Source: Bacteroidaceae bacterium
GTDB taxonomy: Bacteria; Bacteroidota; Bacteroidia; Bacteroidales; Bacteroidaceae
Reading direction: 5' to 3'
Assembly: GCA_017509605.1 (NCBI GenBank)
Contig: JAFWPH010000020.1
Span: 1-64,000, forward strand
DNA: 64,000 bases
Part shown: positions 35,508-51,953 of the stretch, one piece after another
Position numbering within the stretch: position 1 is the first letter of the stretch
Layout: every line of letters begins with the position of its first letter
Program-made: the position numbers and the translations under genes
Notes under the pieces: generated by a model
What the model was told of the DNA's origin: nothing
The model's database searches: none
What the model saw: the letters and a program-made list of their open reading frames with translations, nothing else

Positions 35508-36920
35508 ATGAGTAGGAAAATCAATCGAAGGAATTTTCTCAAGATATTCGGTGGAGGCGTGGTGGCCACCTCAGCAACTTTGACCGCTTGCACAGGCAAG
35601 GGCAATAAGACCACAGCGTCGGACCAGGAACCGCCCAAGGACAAGATGGTCTATCGCACTAACCCCAATAGTGGTGACCGTGTGTCGCTGCTGGGCTATG
35701 GTATGATGCGCCTCCCCGTGGTGGGTGGGTCGGAACGCGACAACCCCAATGCCGACATCGACCAGGAGATGGTGAACCGCCAGGTGGATTATGCCATCGA
35801 ACACGGCGTGAACTATTTCGACACTTCTCCCGCCTATTGCCGTGGCAAGTCGGAGGAGGCCACAGGTATAGCCCTCCACCGGCATCCCCGCGACAAATAC
35901 TTCGTAGCCACCAAACTGTCGAACTTCAGTCCTGAGACATGGAAGTTGGAGGCATCCCAAGAGATGTTCGAGAACTCCTTGAAGTACCTCCAGGTGGATT
36001 ACATCGACTACCTCCTGCTCCATGCCATCGGAGGCAGTGGAATGGATGAATTCAACAGACGTTTCATGGACAACGGTCTCTTGGACTGGCTCGTTGAACA
36101 GAAAGAGAAAGGGCGTATCCGCAACCTCGGTTTCTCTTACCACGGTGCCGTGTCGGTGTTCGACCAACTTCTTCAATGGCACGATGAGGGACGCTACCAC
36201 TGGGACTTCGTACAGATCGAGCTTAATTACCTTGACTGGAACTTGGCCAACGAGATTAACTCAAGCAATACTGACGCCGTCTATCTCTACGGCGAACTGT
36301 CGAACCGCGGCATCCCTTCTGTCATCATGGAACCGCTGCTCGGCGGTCGTCTGGCCAAAGTGCCCGACTACATCGCCTCAAGGTTCAAGGCCCGCCGTCC
36401 TGAGGACTCTGTGGCAAAGTGGGCCTTCCGTTTCGCAGGCACACCCGAAAAGGTGTTGACGGTTCTGAGCGGTATGACCTATATGGAGCATCTCAAGGAG
36501 AACATAAGCACCTATTCCCCCTTGGAACCCATCACAGAGGAAGAGAACAACCTGCTGATGGCCATTGCTGACGATATCTTCAACCTCAAGACCATCCCAT
36601 GCAATGAGTGCAACTACTGCATGCCCTGCCCCTACGGCATCAACATCCCCGCCATCTTCTCTCACTACAACAAGTGCATCAAGGAAGGCCTTCTGCCCGA
36701 TGACAAGCAGGACCCTGACTACAAGAAGCAGCGCCGTGCTTTCTTGGTAGGTTACGACCGTAGTGTGCCGCGTCTGCGCCAGGCCAGCCACTGCATCGGT
36801 TGCGGCCAGTGCTCGCCCCATTGCCCCCAATCCATCGATATACCGAGAGAGATGCATAAAGTGGATGTGTTGGTTGAGAATCTGAAGCGAAATGGTAAAA
36901 TAAAGGATGTGGAAGAGTGA
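35508..36920 (+). CDS. Tat-exported lipoprotein aldo/keto reductase with two 4Fe-4S motifs
   Basis: 470-residue oxidoreductase. The N-terminus has a Tat motif NRRNFLK (residues 6-12) and a lipobox LTAC with Cys28, so it should be exported folded and lipid-anchored. The aldo/keto reductase barrel (about 45-330) keeps NYFDTSPAYCRGKSE with the catalytic Asp/Tyr, Lys in FVATKLS and His in LLLHAI. The C-terminus carries two ferredoxin-like motifs, CNECNYCMPCPYGI and CIGCGQCSPHCP. Fe-S plus cofactor content explains the need for Tat. Beside the NapH/NapG-like protein it may take electrons at the cell surface. NAD(P)H is not expected outside the cell, so the real reductant is an open question. Confidence 0.88.
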   Translation: MSRKINRRNFLKIFGGGVVATSATLTACTGKGNKTTASDQEPPKDKMVYRTNPNSGDRVSLLGYGMMRLPVVGGSERDNPNADIDQEMVNRQVDYAIEHGVNYFDTSPAYCRGKSEEATGIALHRHPRDKYFVATKLSNFSPETWKLEASQEMFENSLKYLQVDYIDYLLLHAIGGSGMDEFNRRFMDNGLLDWLVEQKEKGRIRNLGFSYHGAVSVFDQLLQWHDEGRYHWDFVQIELNYLDWNLANEINSSNTDAVYLYGELSNRGIPSVIMEPLLGGRLAKVPDYIASRFKARRPEDSVAKWAFRFAGTPEKVLTVLSGMTYMEHLKENISTYSPLEPITEEENNLLMAIADDIFNLKTIPCNECNYCMPCPYGINIPAIFSHYNKCIKEGLLPDDKQDPDYKKQRRAFLVGYDRSVPRLRQASHCIGCGQCSPHCPQSIDIPREMHKVDVLVENLKRNGKIKDVEE

Positions 36921-36956
36921 AAAGAGGGTGGCTGATACGTTTTTTTTAACTAAAGT

Positions 36957-36988
36957 TTTGTTCAATTCGTAAATAAGTTGTAATTTTG
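36957..36988 (+). promoter_or_regulatory. Promoter of rpsU
   Basis: TTTG at 36957-36960, 20 bases, then TAATTTTG at 36981-36988, 60 bases before rpsU. Strong match to the phylum consensus. Confidence 0.8.
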
Positions 36989-37048
36989 CCGTCCGGTGGG
37001 TAAATCCACGCTAATTATTAATAAAAAACCAATAAAAATTCAAGTTAA

Positions 37049-37240
37049 ATGATTATTGTACCTGTAAAAGAGGGCGAGAACATCGAAAGAGCCCTTAAGA
37101 AGTTCAAGAGAAAGGCAGAAAGAACAGGCATCGTTAAGGAAGTGAGAAGGCGCAGAGAGTTCGAGAAACCATCTGTGACCAAGCGCGTGAAGATGCAGCA
37201 TGCCATCTATGTGAACCAACTCCGCAGAAACGAGGAGTAG
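37049..37240 (+). CDS. rpsU: 30S ribosomal protein S21
   Basis: 63-residue small-subunit protein, highly basic, with the family segment VKEGENIERALKKFKRKAER and a helical Arg/Lys-rich end. S21 sits near the anti-Shine-Dalgarno region of 16S rRNA; in Bacteroidetes it helps hide that region, in line with the lack of Shine-Dalgarno sequences here. It has its own promoter and a weak terminator around its stop codon. Confidence 0.96.
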   Translation: MIIVPVKEGENIERALKKFKRKAERTGIVKEVRRRREFEKPSVTKRVKMQHAIYVNQLRRNEE

Positions 37241-37257
37241 GCTCCACAATTTTTTTT
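37234..37257 (+). terminator. Weak terminator of rpsU
   Basis: A short stem (GGAG with CTCC) around the rpsU stop codon is followed by ACAA and eight T. The stem is short, so termination may be partial. Confidence 0.35.
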
Positions 37258-37290
37258 CGCAAATAAAGTTAAATTTTTACTCATCTTTGA

Positions 37291-37319
37291 TTGTTTTCCA
37301 AGAAAAAATAACTAATTTG
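37291..37319 (+). promoter_or_regulatory. Possible promoter of xerC-like gene
   Basis: TTG at 37291-37293, 19 bases, then TAATTTG at 37313-37319 (one T short of the consensus), about 22 bases before the start codon. Confidence 0.4.
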
Positions 37320-37341
37320 CATCATCAAACGGAAAAAGGAG

Positions 37342-38235
37342 ATGGAGCAGAGCTGTTATGAAGCATTCTTGGAGTATCTCAAATCGGAGCGCAATTATTC
37401 CCCAAGGACTGTAGAGAGCTACGGTACCGACATCAAGGAATTTGCAGCCTTTTGTGAGGAATTGAATGAAAGCATCACATGGCAGACGGTAGATGCCGAC
37501 ATTGTCAGGGCATGGATAGTTGATTGTCTCGACAAGGGTAAAATGAAAGCCTCTTCCGTCAACCGAAAGCTCAGCGCAGTAAGGACAATGTACCATTATC
37601 TGGTGATGATGGGGCAGGCCGACAAGAACCCGGCACGCAACATCACCGGTCCTAAAAGAGGAAAGGCCTTGCCCGCCTTCGTGAAAGAAGGTGAGATGGA
37701 CGATCTGCTCGACGGACAACATTTCCCGGCTGACTTCGCAGGGCAACGCGACCGGCTCATCATCCTGATGTTCTATGACACAGGAATGCGTATAGCTGAA
37801 CTGTTGGGTCTCAGGGACCGCGACATTGACTTCAGCGCCAAAAGCATCAAGGTGACCGGCAAGCGCGACAAGCAGCGGCTCATACCATTCGGTGAGGAGT
37901 TGGAACAGGCGATGAAGGACTACATGAGTCTTCGCGACCAAGAGTTCGATATCCACGATGACAGCTTCTTCCTCGGCAATAGAGGAAAAGCCGTGAGCCG
38001 GAGCAAAGTGGAAAGGGTGGTGAAGTCATACCTCACAGAGGTGACAAGCATCAGGAAAAGGAGCCCCCATGTGTTGAGGCACACTTTCGCCACGACGATG
38101 CTCAACCACAAGGCTGACCTTGTCGCCATTCAGAATCTGCTTGGACATGCCAGCCTGCGCACCACAGAGGTTTATACTCACACTTCTTTTGAAGAGTTGA
38201 AGAGTGTATATAAGGACGCTCATCCCAGGGATTGA
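37342..38235 (+). CDS. xerC: Tyrosine recombinase XerC/XerD
   Basis: 297-residue site-specific recombinase that would resolve chromosome dimers at dif. The N-terminal SAM-like DNA-binding domain (1-100) is followed by the catalytic domain with all active-site residues: Arg150, Lys174, His243, Arg246, His269 and the nucleophile Tyr278 in TTEVYTH. It is single and not next to phage or integron features, and its place between rpsU and hpf is a conserved housekeeping location, so a Xer role is preferred over a mobile-element integrase. Whether it is XerC or XerD is not certain. Confidence 0.9.
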   Translation: MEQSCYEAFLEYLKSERNYSPRTVESYGTDIKEFAAFCEELNESITWQTVDADIVRAWIVDCLDKGKMKASSVNRKLSAVRTMYHYLVMMGQADKNPARNITGPKRGKALPAFVKEGEMDDLLDGQHFPADFAGQRDRLIILMFYDTGMRIAELLGLRDRDIDFSAKSIKVTGKRDKQRLIPFGEELEQAMKDYMSLRDQEFDIHDDSFFLGNRGKAVSRSKVERVVKSYLTEVTSIRKRSPHVLRHTFATTMLNHKADLVAIQNLLGHASLRTTEVYTHTSFEELKSVYKDAHPRD

Positions 38236-38270
38236 GAGTCCTCGACAATAACCAATAAAACAGAGATATT

Positions 38271-38564
38271 ATGGAATTAAGTATCAAGGCAATCAAATTC
38301 GAAGCTACAGAGAAGCTTCAGGATTTCATCCAGAAGAAGGCTAGTAAACTGGAGAAGTTGAGTAACGATATAAGAAAGGTAGAGGTGTCATTAAAGGTCG
38401 TGAAGCCAGAGACAGCCCACAACAAGCAGGTGGACATCAAGGTGGCCCTCCGTGGAGAGGAGCTTTTCGCCACCAAGGTCAGCGACACATTCGAAGAAGC
38501 AACAACCACAACTCTTGAGGCTTTGGAGCGCCAAATCACCAAATATAAGGAAAAGCAGAGATAG
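38271..38564 (+). CDS. hpf: Ribosome hibernation promoting factor (RaiA/HPF, short form)
   Basis: 97-residue protein of the HPF/RaiA family: IKAIKFEATEKLQDFIQKKASKL at the start and the basic helix region with EVSLKVVKPE. It binds idle ribosomes in the decoding region. The short form lacks the dimerisation domain of long HPF. It lies 35 bases after the recombinase gene, is followed by a terminator, and precedes the tRNA-tuf operon. Confidence 0.93.
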   Translation: MELSIKAIKFEATEKLQDFIQKKASKLEKLSNDIRKVEVSLKVVKPETAHNKQVDIKVALRGEELFATKVSDTFEEATTTTLEALERQITKYKEKQR

Positions 38565-38568
38565 AATG

Positions 38569-38590
38569 AAAAAAATCCTCGGATTTTTTT
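38569..38590 (+). terminator. Terminator of hpf
   Basis: AAAAAAATC and GATTTTTTT form a 9-bp stem with a CTCG tetraloop, the T-run being part of the stem. Just behind the hpf stop and directly upstream of the tRNA promoter, whose TTTG overlaps its end. Confidence 0.75.
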
Positions 38591-38618
38591 GTCATCTCAA
38601 AAATAATGTCTAAATTTG
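38588..38618 (+). promoter_or_regulatory. Promoter of the tRNA-tuf-secE-rpoBC region
   Basis: TTTG at 38588-38591, exactly 19 bases, TAAATTTG at 38611-38618. Full consensus match, 40 bases before the first tRNA. Its -33 TTTG shares bases with the hpf terminator. Confidence 0.82.
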
Positions 38619-38654
38619 CACCCGTTTCGCACGGATGCTCCGTGCGAAAGGGTG
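38619..38654 (+). other. Strong hairpin at the 5' end of the tRNA operon
   Basis: CACCC plus TTTCGCACGGA pairs with TCCGTGCGAAA plus GGGTG, leaving one bulged G and a TGC loop: 16 pairs. It starts at about the expected transcription start and ends 3 bases before tRNA-Thr. No T-run follows. It may protect the leader or guide 5' processing. Confidence 0.75.
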
Positions 38655-38657
38655 TAT

Positions 38658-38731
38658 GCCTCTTTAGCTCAGTTGGCCAGAGCACGTGATTTGTAATCTC
38701 GGGGTCGTTGGTTCGAATCCGACAAGAGGCT
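38658..38731 (+). tRNA. tRNA-Thr (anticodon TGT)
   Basis: 74-base cloverleaf: 7-bp acceptor GCCTCTT/AAGAGGC, D-arm GCTC…GAGC, anticodon TGT at 38692-38694 in loop TTTGTAA, normal T-loop TTCGAAT. The anticodon stem has one T-T mismatch in its middle. CCA is not encoded. Confidence 0.95.
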
Positions 38732-38785
38732 CACCTTTGACGCTTGAAGGATCGGCAAGAGCCACTCCGACAAGATGTTCTAAGC

Positions 38786-38868
38786 GGGCATATTCCAGAG
38801 TGGCCAAATGGGGCAGACTGTAAATCTGCTGGCTTTCGCCTTCGGTGGTTCGAATCCATCTGTGCCCA
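38786..38868 (+). tRNA. tRNA-Tyr (anticodon GTA)
   Basis: 83-base class II tRNA with acceptor GGGCATA/TGTGCCC, anticodon GTA at 38820-38822 and the long variable arm typical of tyrosine tRNA. T-loop TTCGAAT. Discriminator A; CCA is not encoded. Confidence 0.95.
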
Positions 38869-38937
38869 CAGACATTCGATCATTAGGCTTTGATGAGCCA
38901 GTCAAGACAAAGGCGCTATCCGCCTGAACTCAAAAAT

Positions 38938-39012
<75 letters not shown>

Positions 39013-39151
39013 AGAAATGAATGATTACTAAGGAAAGGTGAATGCTTACCGGAACTGCGGAGTGGATTCTGCGCGGAAATGCTCAAGGCAGTGCGCCTCA
39101 CTGTAGTATGATGTATCAAAAACAATAACAATAAGAAATTTAATTTAAGCT

Positions 39152-40345
39152 ATGGCAAAAGAGAAATTCGAACGTACGAAACCGCACGTAAACATTGGAA
39201 CCATCGGTCACGTTGACCACGGTAAGACCACCTTGACTGCCGCCATCACTCTCGTGCTTTCAAAGCGCGTTGCTGGTAATGAGGGCAAGATCAAGTCTTT
39301 CGACCAGATTGACAACGCTCCTGAGGAGAAAGAGCGTGGTATCACAATCAACACCGCTCACGTTGAGTATGAGACTGCAAAGCGTCACTACGCTCACGTG
39401 GACTGCCCGGGACACGCTGACTATGTGAAGAACATGGTAACTGGTGCCGCTCAGATGGACGGTGCAATCATCGTGGTAGCCGCAACTGACGGTCCTATGC
39501 CTCAGACTCGCGAGCACATCCTTCTCGCCCGTCAGGTGAACGTGCCTCGTCTGGTTGTGTTCATCAACAAGTGCGACGCTGTTGACGATCCCGAGATGCT
39601 TGACCTCGTTGAGATGGAAATGCAGGACTTGCTCGCTCAGTACGAGTTCGAGGAGGACACTCCATTCATCCGTGGTTCTGCCCTTGGCGCACTCAACGGT
39701 GTTCCCGAGTGGGAAGACAAGGTGATGGAGCTGATGGATGCTGTTGACAACTGGATCCAGGAGCCTATGCGCGACGTTGAGAAGCCCTTCCTGATGCCTG
39801 TTGAGGACGTGTTCTCTATCACAGGTCGTGGTACAGTGGCTACAGGTCGTATTGAGACTGGCCGCGTGAAGATTGGCGATGCTGTTCAGCTTCTCGGTCT
39901 TGGTGAGGACAACAAGTCAGTTGTGACTGGTGTCGAGATGTTCCGCAAGATCCTCGATGAGGGTGAGGCTGGTGATAACGTAGGTCTGCTCCTCCGTGGT
40001 ATTGAGAAGAACGAGGTGAAGCGTGGTATGGTGATTACTCACCCGGGTGTTATCACTCCGCACAAGAGATTCAAGGCTTCCATCTACGTACTGAAGAAGG
40101 AAGAGGGTGGTCGTCACACTCCATTCAAGAACCACTATCGTCCACAGTTCTACCTCCGTACAATGGACTGCACCGGTGAGATTTCACTTCCCGAGGGCGT
40201 TGAGATGGTGATGCCAGGTGACAACGTTGAGATCGTGGTTGACCTTATCTACGCAGTTGCCATCAACGTAGGTCTCCGTTTCGCTATCCGCGAGGGTGGA
40301 CGCACCGTTGGTTCTGGCCAGATCACTGAGATTCTTGACGATTAA
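39152..40345 (+). CDS. tuf: Elongation factor Tu
   Basis: 397-residue GTPase that brings aminoacyl-tRNA to the ribosome. G-domain motifs [10 protein letters not shown] (19-28), DCPGHADY and NKCD are intact; domains II and III are complete. It is placed between tRNA-Thr(GGT) and tRNA-Trp, so tRNAs and tuf share a transcript that needs RNA processing. A 139-base leader after the tRNA holds no evident motif. Confidence 0.98.
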   Translation: MAKEKFERTKPHVNIGTIGHVDHGKTTLTAAITLVLSKRVAGNEGKIKSFDQIDNAPEEKERGITINTAHVEYETAKRHYAHVDCPGHADYVKNMVTGAAQMDGAIIVVAATDGPMPQTREHILLARQVNVPRLVVFINKCDAVDDPEMLDLVEMEMQDLLAQYEFEEDTPFIRGSALGALNGVPEWEDKVMELMDAVDNWIQEPMRDVEKPFLMPVEDVFSITGRGTVATGRIETGRVKIGDAVQLLGLGEDNKSVVTGVEMFRKILDEGEAGDNVGLLLRGIEKNEVKRGMVITHPGVITPHKRFKASIYVLKKEEGGRHTPFKNHYRPQFYLRTMDCTGEISLPEGVEMVMPGDNVEIVVDLIYAVAINVGLRFAIREGGRTVGSGQITEILDD

Positions 40346-40401
40346 TCGTTGAAGGATTCCGACTCCAGAGCAATTCTGGACGACATCTGATAAAACAATG
40401 C

Positions 40402-40435
40402 AGGATGGCTGTCGTCAGCTGAAGGCGGCCATCCT
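40402..40435 (+). other. Hairpin between tuf and tRNA-Trp
   Basis: AGGATGGC (40402-40409) pairs with GCCATCCT (40428-40435) around an 18-base loop. No T-run follows, and tRNA-Trp begins 5 bases later, so processing rather than termination is likely. Confidence 0.6.
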
Positions 40436-40440
40436 AACCT

Positions 40441-40516
40441 ACGGGAATAGCTCAGTTGGTAGAGCACTGGTCTCCAAAACCAGTTGTCGGGAGTTCGAGC
40501 CTCTCTTCCCGTGCCA
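40441..40516 (+). tRNA. tRNA-Trp (anticodon CCA)
   Basis: Acceptor ACGGGAA/TTCCCGT, anticodon CCA at 40474-40476 in loop CTCCAAA, T-loop TTCGAGC, discriminator G, CCA tail encoded at 40514-40516. It lies 14 bases before the secE start. Confidence 0.96.
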
Positions 40517-40529
40517 AAGTGTAAGAATT

Positions 40530-40727
40530 ATGTTTAAAAGTATAGTACAATATTGTAAGGATTCCTACGATGAACTTGTTCATAAGGTCACATGGCCATC
40601 GTTGAAAGAGCTCACAAACACGGCTTTGATAGTTTTATATGCTTCCATTATCATTGCTTTGATTGTCTTCGCGATGGACTTCGTCTTTGAGAAGTTTATG
40701 GGTCTTGTTTATTCACTCTTTAGGTAA
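40530..40727 (+). CDS. secE: Preprotein translocase subunit SecE
   Basis: 65-residue single-span SecE. It has the conserved cytoplasmic segment HKVTWPSLKEL followed by one membrane helix (about 33-52). The start is ATG 40530 (MFKSIVQ): the longer frame from 40398 would run through tRNA-Trp and is not credible. It stabilises SecY in the Sec translocon. nusG follows after 17 bases, the classic pair. Confidence 0.95.
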   Translation: MFKSIVQYCKDSYDELVHKVTWPSLKELTNTALIVLYASIIIALIVFAMDFVFEKFMGLVYSLFR

Positions 40728-40744
40728 AAAGTGTAATTGCGGAT

Positions 40745-41320
40745 ATGGCTGAACCAGTTAAGAAGTGGTATGTCCTGAAGGCAATTAGTGGTAAGGAAAC
40801 GAAAGTCAAGGAATATATTGACTTGAACGTCAAGAACCACCAGCTCGAGGAACAGGTATCACAAGTTCTTGTACCGACTGAAAAGTATCAGGCAAAAACC
40901 AACCAGAAGCGCGTGATCAAGGAGAGAACTCTCCTGTCAGGCTATGTGTTGGTTGAGGTTGTTGTGGAATACAACAAGTCAGCCAAGCGGTACCAGATGG
41001 ACGGCTCCATCCAGCAGCTGCTGCGCAACACTCCCAATGTGCTTGGTTTTCTGAGCGCCGAGCGTGGAAGTAGCGAACCAATGCCTCTTCGCGACTCCGA
41101 GGTGAGTCGTCTGTTGGGCGCGTCCGAGGAAATGGAGGCCACTGTCCAGTATGATTTTCATATTGGAGAGGCCATCAAGGTCAGCGACGGTCCTTTCAGC
41201 GGTTTTGACGGAACGATCGAGGAGGTGAACGAGGAGAAGAAGAAACTGAAGGTTGCGGTGAAGATTTTCGGCCGCACCACACCCGTAGAGCTTGACTTTA
41301 CACAAGTTGGGAAGGAATAG
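40745..41320 (+). CDS. nusG: Transcription termination/antitermination protein NusG
   Basis: 191-residue RNA-polymerase elongation factor. The NGN domain (start KKWYVLKAISGKETKVKEYI) covers about 1-115, and the C-terminal KOW domain has IKVSDGPFSGFDGTIEEVN. It couples transcription to translation and Rho. Encoded between secE and rplK as usual. Confidence 0.97.
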   Translation: MAEPVKKWYVLKAISGKETKVKEYIDLNVKNHQLEEQVSQVLVPTEKYQAKTNQKRVIKERTLLSGYVLVEVVVEYNKSAKRYQMDGSIQQLLRNTPNVLGFLSAERGSSEPMPLRDSEVSRLLGASEEMEATVQYDFHIGEAIKVSDGPFSGFDGTIEEVNEEKKKLKVAVKIFGRTTPVELDFTQVGKE

Positions 41321-41381
41321 CGGGCAAGCTGTTACGGCTCGTTGTTCCACATCTTTTTAATACAAAAATCATTATCACAAA

Positions 41382-41822
41382 ATGGCTAAAGAAGTTGCTG
41401 GATTAATCAAACTACAGATTAAAGGTGGCGCTGCGAATCCATCCCCTCCAGTAGGACCCGCTTTGGGTTCCAAGGGTATCAACATCATGGATTTCTGCAA
41501 GCAGTTCAACGCCAGAACTCAGGACAAGGCCGGCAAGGTGCTCCCTGTTGTTATCACCTACTACACAGACAAGTCGTATGACTTTGTTGTCAAGACTCCT
41601 CCCGCAGCAATTCAGCTTCTTGAGGCTGCCAAGGTGAAATCGGGTTCCGCTGAGCCAAACCGTAAGAAGGTGGCTTCAGTGACATGGGATCAGGTTCGCG
41701 CCATTGCAGAGGACAAGATGCCTGACCTCAATTGCTTCACTATCGAGGCGGCTATGTCTATGATTGCTGGTACAGCAAGAAGCATGGGTATCACTGTTAA
41801 AGGAGAATTCCCTGGTAAATAA
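41382..41822 (+). CDS. rplK: 50S ribosomal protein L11
   Basis: 146-residue protein of the ribosomal stalk base. N-terminal proline-rich [18 protein letters not shown] and the RNA-binding C-terminus with [10 protein letters not shown] are typical. It is the first gene of the rplKAJL group and lies 61 bases after nusG and 20 bases before rplA. Confidence 0.98.
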   Translation: MAKEVAGLIKLQIKGGAANPSPPVGPALGSKGINIMDFCKQFNARTQDKAGKVLPVVITYYTDKSYDFVVKTPPAAIQLLEAAKVKSGSAEPNRKKVASVTWDQVRAIAEDKMPDLNCFTIEAAMSMIAGTARSMGITVKGEFPGK

Positions 41823-41842
41823 CTTATAACTTCAATTAGAAA

Positions 41843-42535
41843 ATGGGTAAACTTACAAAAAATCAGAAAGCGTACGCAGACAAGATTGAAGCAGGGAAGG
41901 CTTACACTTTAAGTGAGGCCGCAGCATTGGTTAAGGAAATCACTTACACCAAGTTCGATGCATCGCTCGACATTGATGTCCGTTTGGGCATCGACCCTAA
42001 GAAGAGCAATCAGATGGTACGTGGTGTGGTGTCTCTCCCTAACGGTACAGGTAAGGAAGTGCGTGTGCTCTGCCTCTGTACATCTGATGTTGCCGCAGCT
42101 GCTCAAGAGGCTGGCGCTGACTATGTTGGTCTCGACGAATACGTTGAGAAGATCAAGGGCGGATGGACAGACGTTGATGTGATCATCACGATGCCATCCT
42201 GCATGGGTAAGATTGGTGCTCTGGGTCGCATTCTGGGTCCTCGTGGCCTTATGCCTAACCCCAAGAGTGGCACTGTCACTATGGATGTTGCCAAGGCTGT
42301 ACGCGAAGTAAAGCAGGGTAAGATAGATTTCAGGAACGACAAGACAGGTATTGTGCACGCTTCCATCGGTAAGGTTTCCTTCCCAGTTGATAAGATTGTG
42401 CAGAACGCCAAGGAGTTCATCAACACGATCATCAAACTGAAGCCTGCTACCGCCAAGGGTACTTACATCAAGAGCGTTTATCTTTCAAGCACCATGAGCA
42501 AGGGTGTTAAGGTTGACACTAAATCAATTGATTAA
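41843..42535 (+). CDS. rplA: 50S ribosomal protein L1
   Basis: 230-residue L1-stalk protein. Recognisable segments are [31 protein letters not shown] and the C-terminal [17 protein letters not shown]. In other bacteria L1 represses the L11-L1 messenger; I did not find an obvious L1-binding mimic here. rplJ follows after 14 bases. Confidence 0.98.
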   Translation: MGKLTKNQKAYADKIEAGKAYTLSEAAALVKEITYTKFDASLDIDVRLGIDPKKSNQMVRGVVSLPNGTGKEVRVLCLCTSDVAAAAQEAGADYVGLDEYVEKIKGGWTDVDVIITMPSCMGKIGALGRILGPRGLMPNPKSGTVTMDVAKAVREVKQGKIDFRNDKTGIVHASIGKVSFPVDKIVQNAKEFINTIIKLKPATAKGTYIKSVYLSSTMSKGVKVDTKSID

Positions 42536-42549
42536 TTATTGAATGCGTT

Positions 42550-43074
42550 ATGAAGAAAGAAGATAAAAGCTTATTGATATCCAGTCTTACTGAGACACTG
42601 AAAAAATACCCTCATTTCTATCTTGTTGACCTCACTGCCCTCGACTCGCAGACAACGAGTGACCTGCGCCGTGAGTGCTTCAAGCAGAATGTGAAGCTCG
42701 TGATGATCAAGAACACACTCTTCGAGAAGGCTCTTGGCAATATCGAAGGTGATTTCTCCTCTTTGAGCTCCATTCTGAAGGGTACAACTGGTGTGATGTT
42801 TACAGAGGTGGCCAATGTGCCTGGTAAACTCATCAAGAGTTTCTCCAAGAAGTACAATGGTGTACCTGTTCTCAAAGGCGCATACGCAGAGGAAAGCATC
42901 TATATCGGTGCCGACCAGCTCGAATCTCTGATTACCATCAAGAGCAAGAACGAGCTTATTGCCGAGGTTGTTGCCATGCTCGAGTCGCCTATCAATGGTG
43001 TTCTCTCAGCATTGGACTCTGGCGCCAGCACTATCCACGGTGTTCTTGAGACCCTCGAGAAACGCGGAGAGTAA
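42550..43074 (+). CDS. rplJ: 50S ribosomal protein L10
   Basis: 174-residue stalk protein that anchors L7/L12 dimers through its C-terminal helix (GVLSALDSGASTIHGVLETL). The N-terminal part contains the RNA-binding segment with DLRRECFKQNVKLVMIKNT. A 77-base gap separates it from rplL, with no clear motif inside. Confidence 0.97.
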   Translation: MKKEDKSLLISSLTETLKKYPHFYLVDLTALDSQTTSDLRRECFKQNVKLVMIKNTLFEKALGNIEGDFSSLSSILKGTTGVMFTEVANVPGKLIKSFSKKYNGVPVLKGAYAEESIYIGADQLESLITIKSKNELIAEVVAMLESPINGVLSALDSGASTIHGVLETLEKRGE

Positions 43075-43151
43075 ATCTATAAGCCGCCAGCGTTTGACAC
43101 TGACGGTTACTAACAGGAAATAATAAAACAACAATAAAAAAGTAAATAAAA

Positions 43152-43526
43152 ATGGCAGATTTGAAAGCTATTGCTGAAGAATTGGTAAATTTGACAGTGA
43201 AAGAAGTAAGTGAACTTAAGGCTATCCTTAAGGACGAGTATGGTATTGAGCCCGCTGCTGCAGCTGTTGCTGTTGCCGCTGCTCCAGCTGAAGACGCTCC
43301 CAAGGCTGAGGAGAAGACATCTTTCGATGTAGTTCTCAAGAGCGCTGGCGCTGCTAAGCTCCAGGTTGTGAAGGCTGTGAAAGAGAACTGCGGTCTCGGT
43401 CTGAAAGAGGCTAAGGAAATCGTTGACGGTGCTCCTGCAACTGTCAAGGAAGGCGTTGACAAGGCTACAGCCGAGGCACTCAAGGCCGCTCTTGAGGGCG
43501 CTGGTGCTGAAGTTGAGATCAAATAA
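43152..43526 (+). CDS. rplL: 50S ribosomal protein L7/L12
   Basis: 124-residue stalk protein. The N-terminal dimerisation helix, an Ala/Glu-rich hinge (about 37-52) and the C-terminal factor-binding domain with [15 protein letters not shown] are all present. A hairpin with T-run follows before rpoB, so its expression can exceed that of the polymerase genes. Confidence 0.98.
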   Translation: MADLKAIAEELVNLTVKEVSELKAILKDEYGIEPAAAAVAVAAAPAEDAPKAEEKTSFDVVLKSAGAAKLQVVKAVKENCGLGLKEAKEIVDGAPATVKEGVDKATAEALKAALEGAGAEVEIK

Positions 43527-43549
43527 TATCAACTCCACTGATACAAATT

Positions 43550-43587
43550 GGTTAAGAGTCCTCAGGTTGAGGGTTCTTAACCTTTTT
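43550..43587 (+). terminator. Terminator/attenuator between rplL and rpoB
   Basis: GGTTAAGA (43550-43557) pairs with TCTTAACC (43575-43582), with an inner CCTC/GAGG stem, followed by five T. Since rpoB lies downstream without a clear new promoter, it is probably partial, as in the E. coli rpoBC attenuator. Confidence 0.75.
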
Positions 43588-43708
43588 GTGTTAATACCTG
43601 AAGTTCGAGAAAGTCGCTGTTCGTCTGGCAGATCCAGGCGACACACTACAATCCTAAGATATCTTAGAACCTTCACTTGAAACTTATATAATCCCAAAAT
43701 AAACAGAG

Positions 43709-47518
<3,810 letters not shown>

Positions 47519-47549
47519 CAGTAACAACTTCATGTAACACAAGATACAA

Positions 47550-51854
<4,305 letters not shown>

Positions 51855-51877
51855 TAACTCAAGAGCCTGAATATTGA

Positions 51878-51922
51878 AATCGGGGTGAAGACTTCTTAGT
51901 TCTTCACCCCGATTGCTTTTTT
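51878..51922 (+). terminator. Rho-independent terminator after rpoC
   Basis: A 14-bp stem (AATCGGGGTGAAGA with TCTTCACCCCGATT) around a 9-base loop is followed by GC and six T. It ends the rpoBC transcript before the convergent proA. Confidence 0.92.
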
Positions 51923-51953
51923 CGTGGTATCGGCAATGATTGTGGCCTTGCCT

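Noticed and set aside
37342..38235. Integrase of a mobile element or integron
   Set aside because: Sits between rpsU and hpf, no att repeats or cargo nearby; a housekeeping Xer recombinase explains it better.
40398..40727. Longer secE with 44 extra N-terminal residues
   Set aside because: The extension is the translation of tRNA-Trp and its leader; ATG 40530 gives the normal SecE length.
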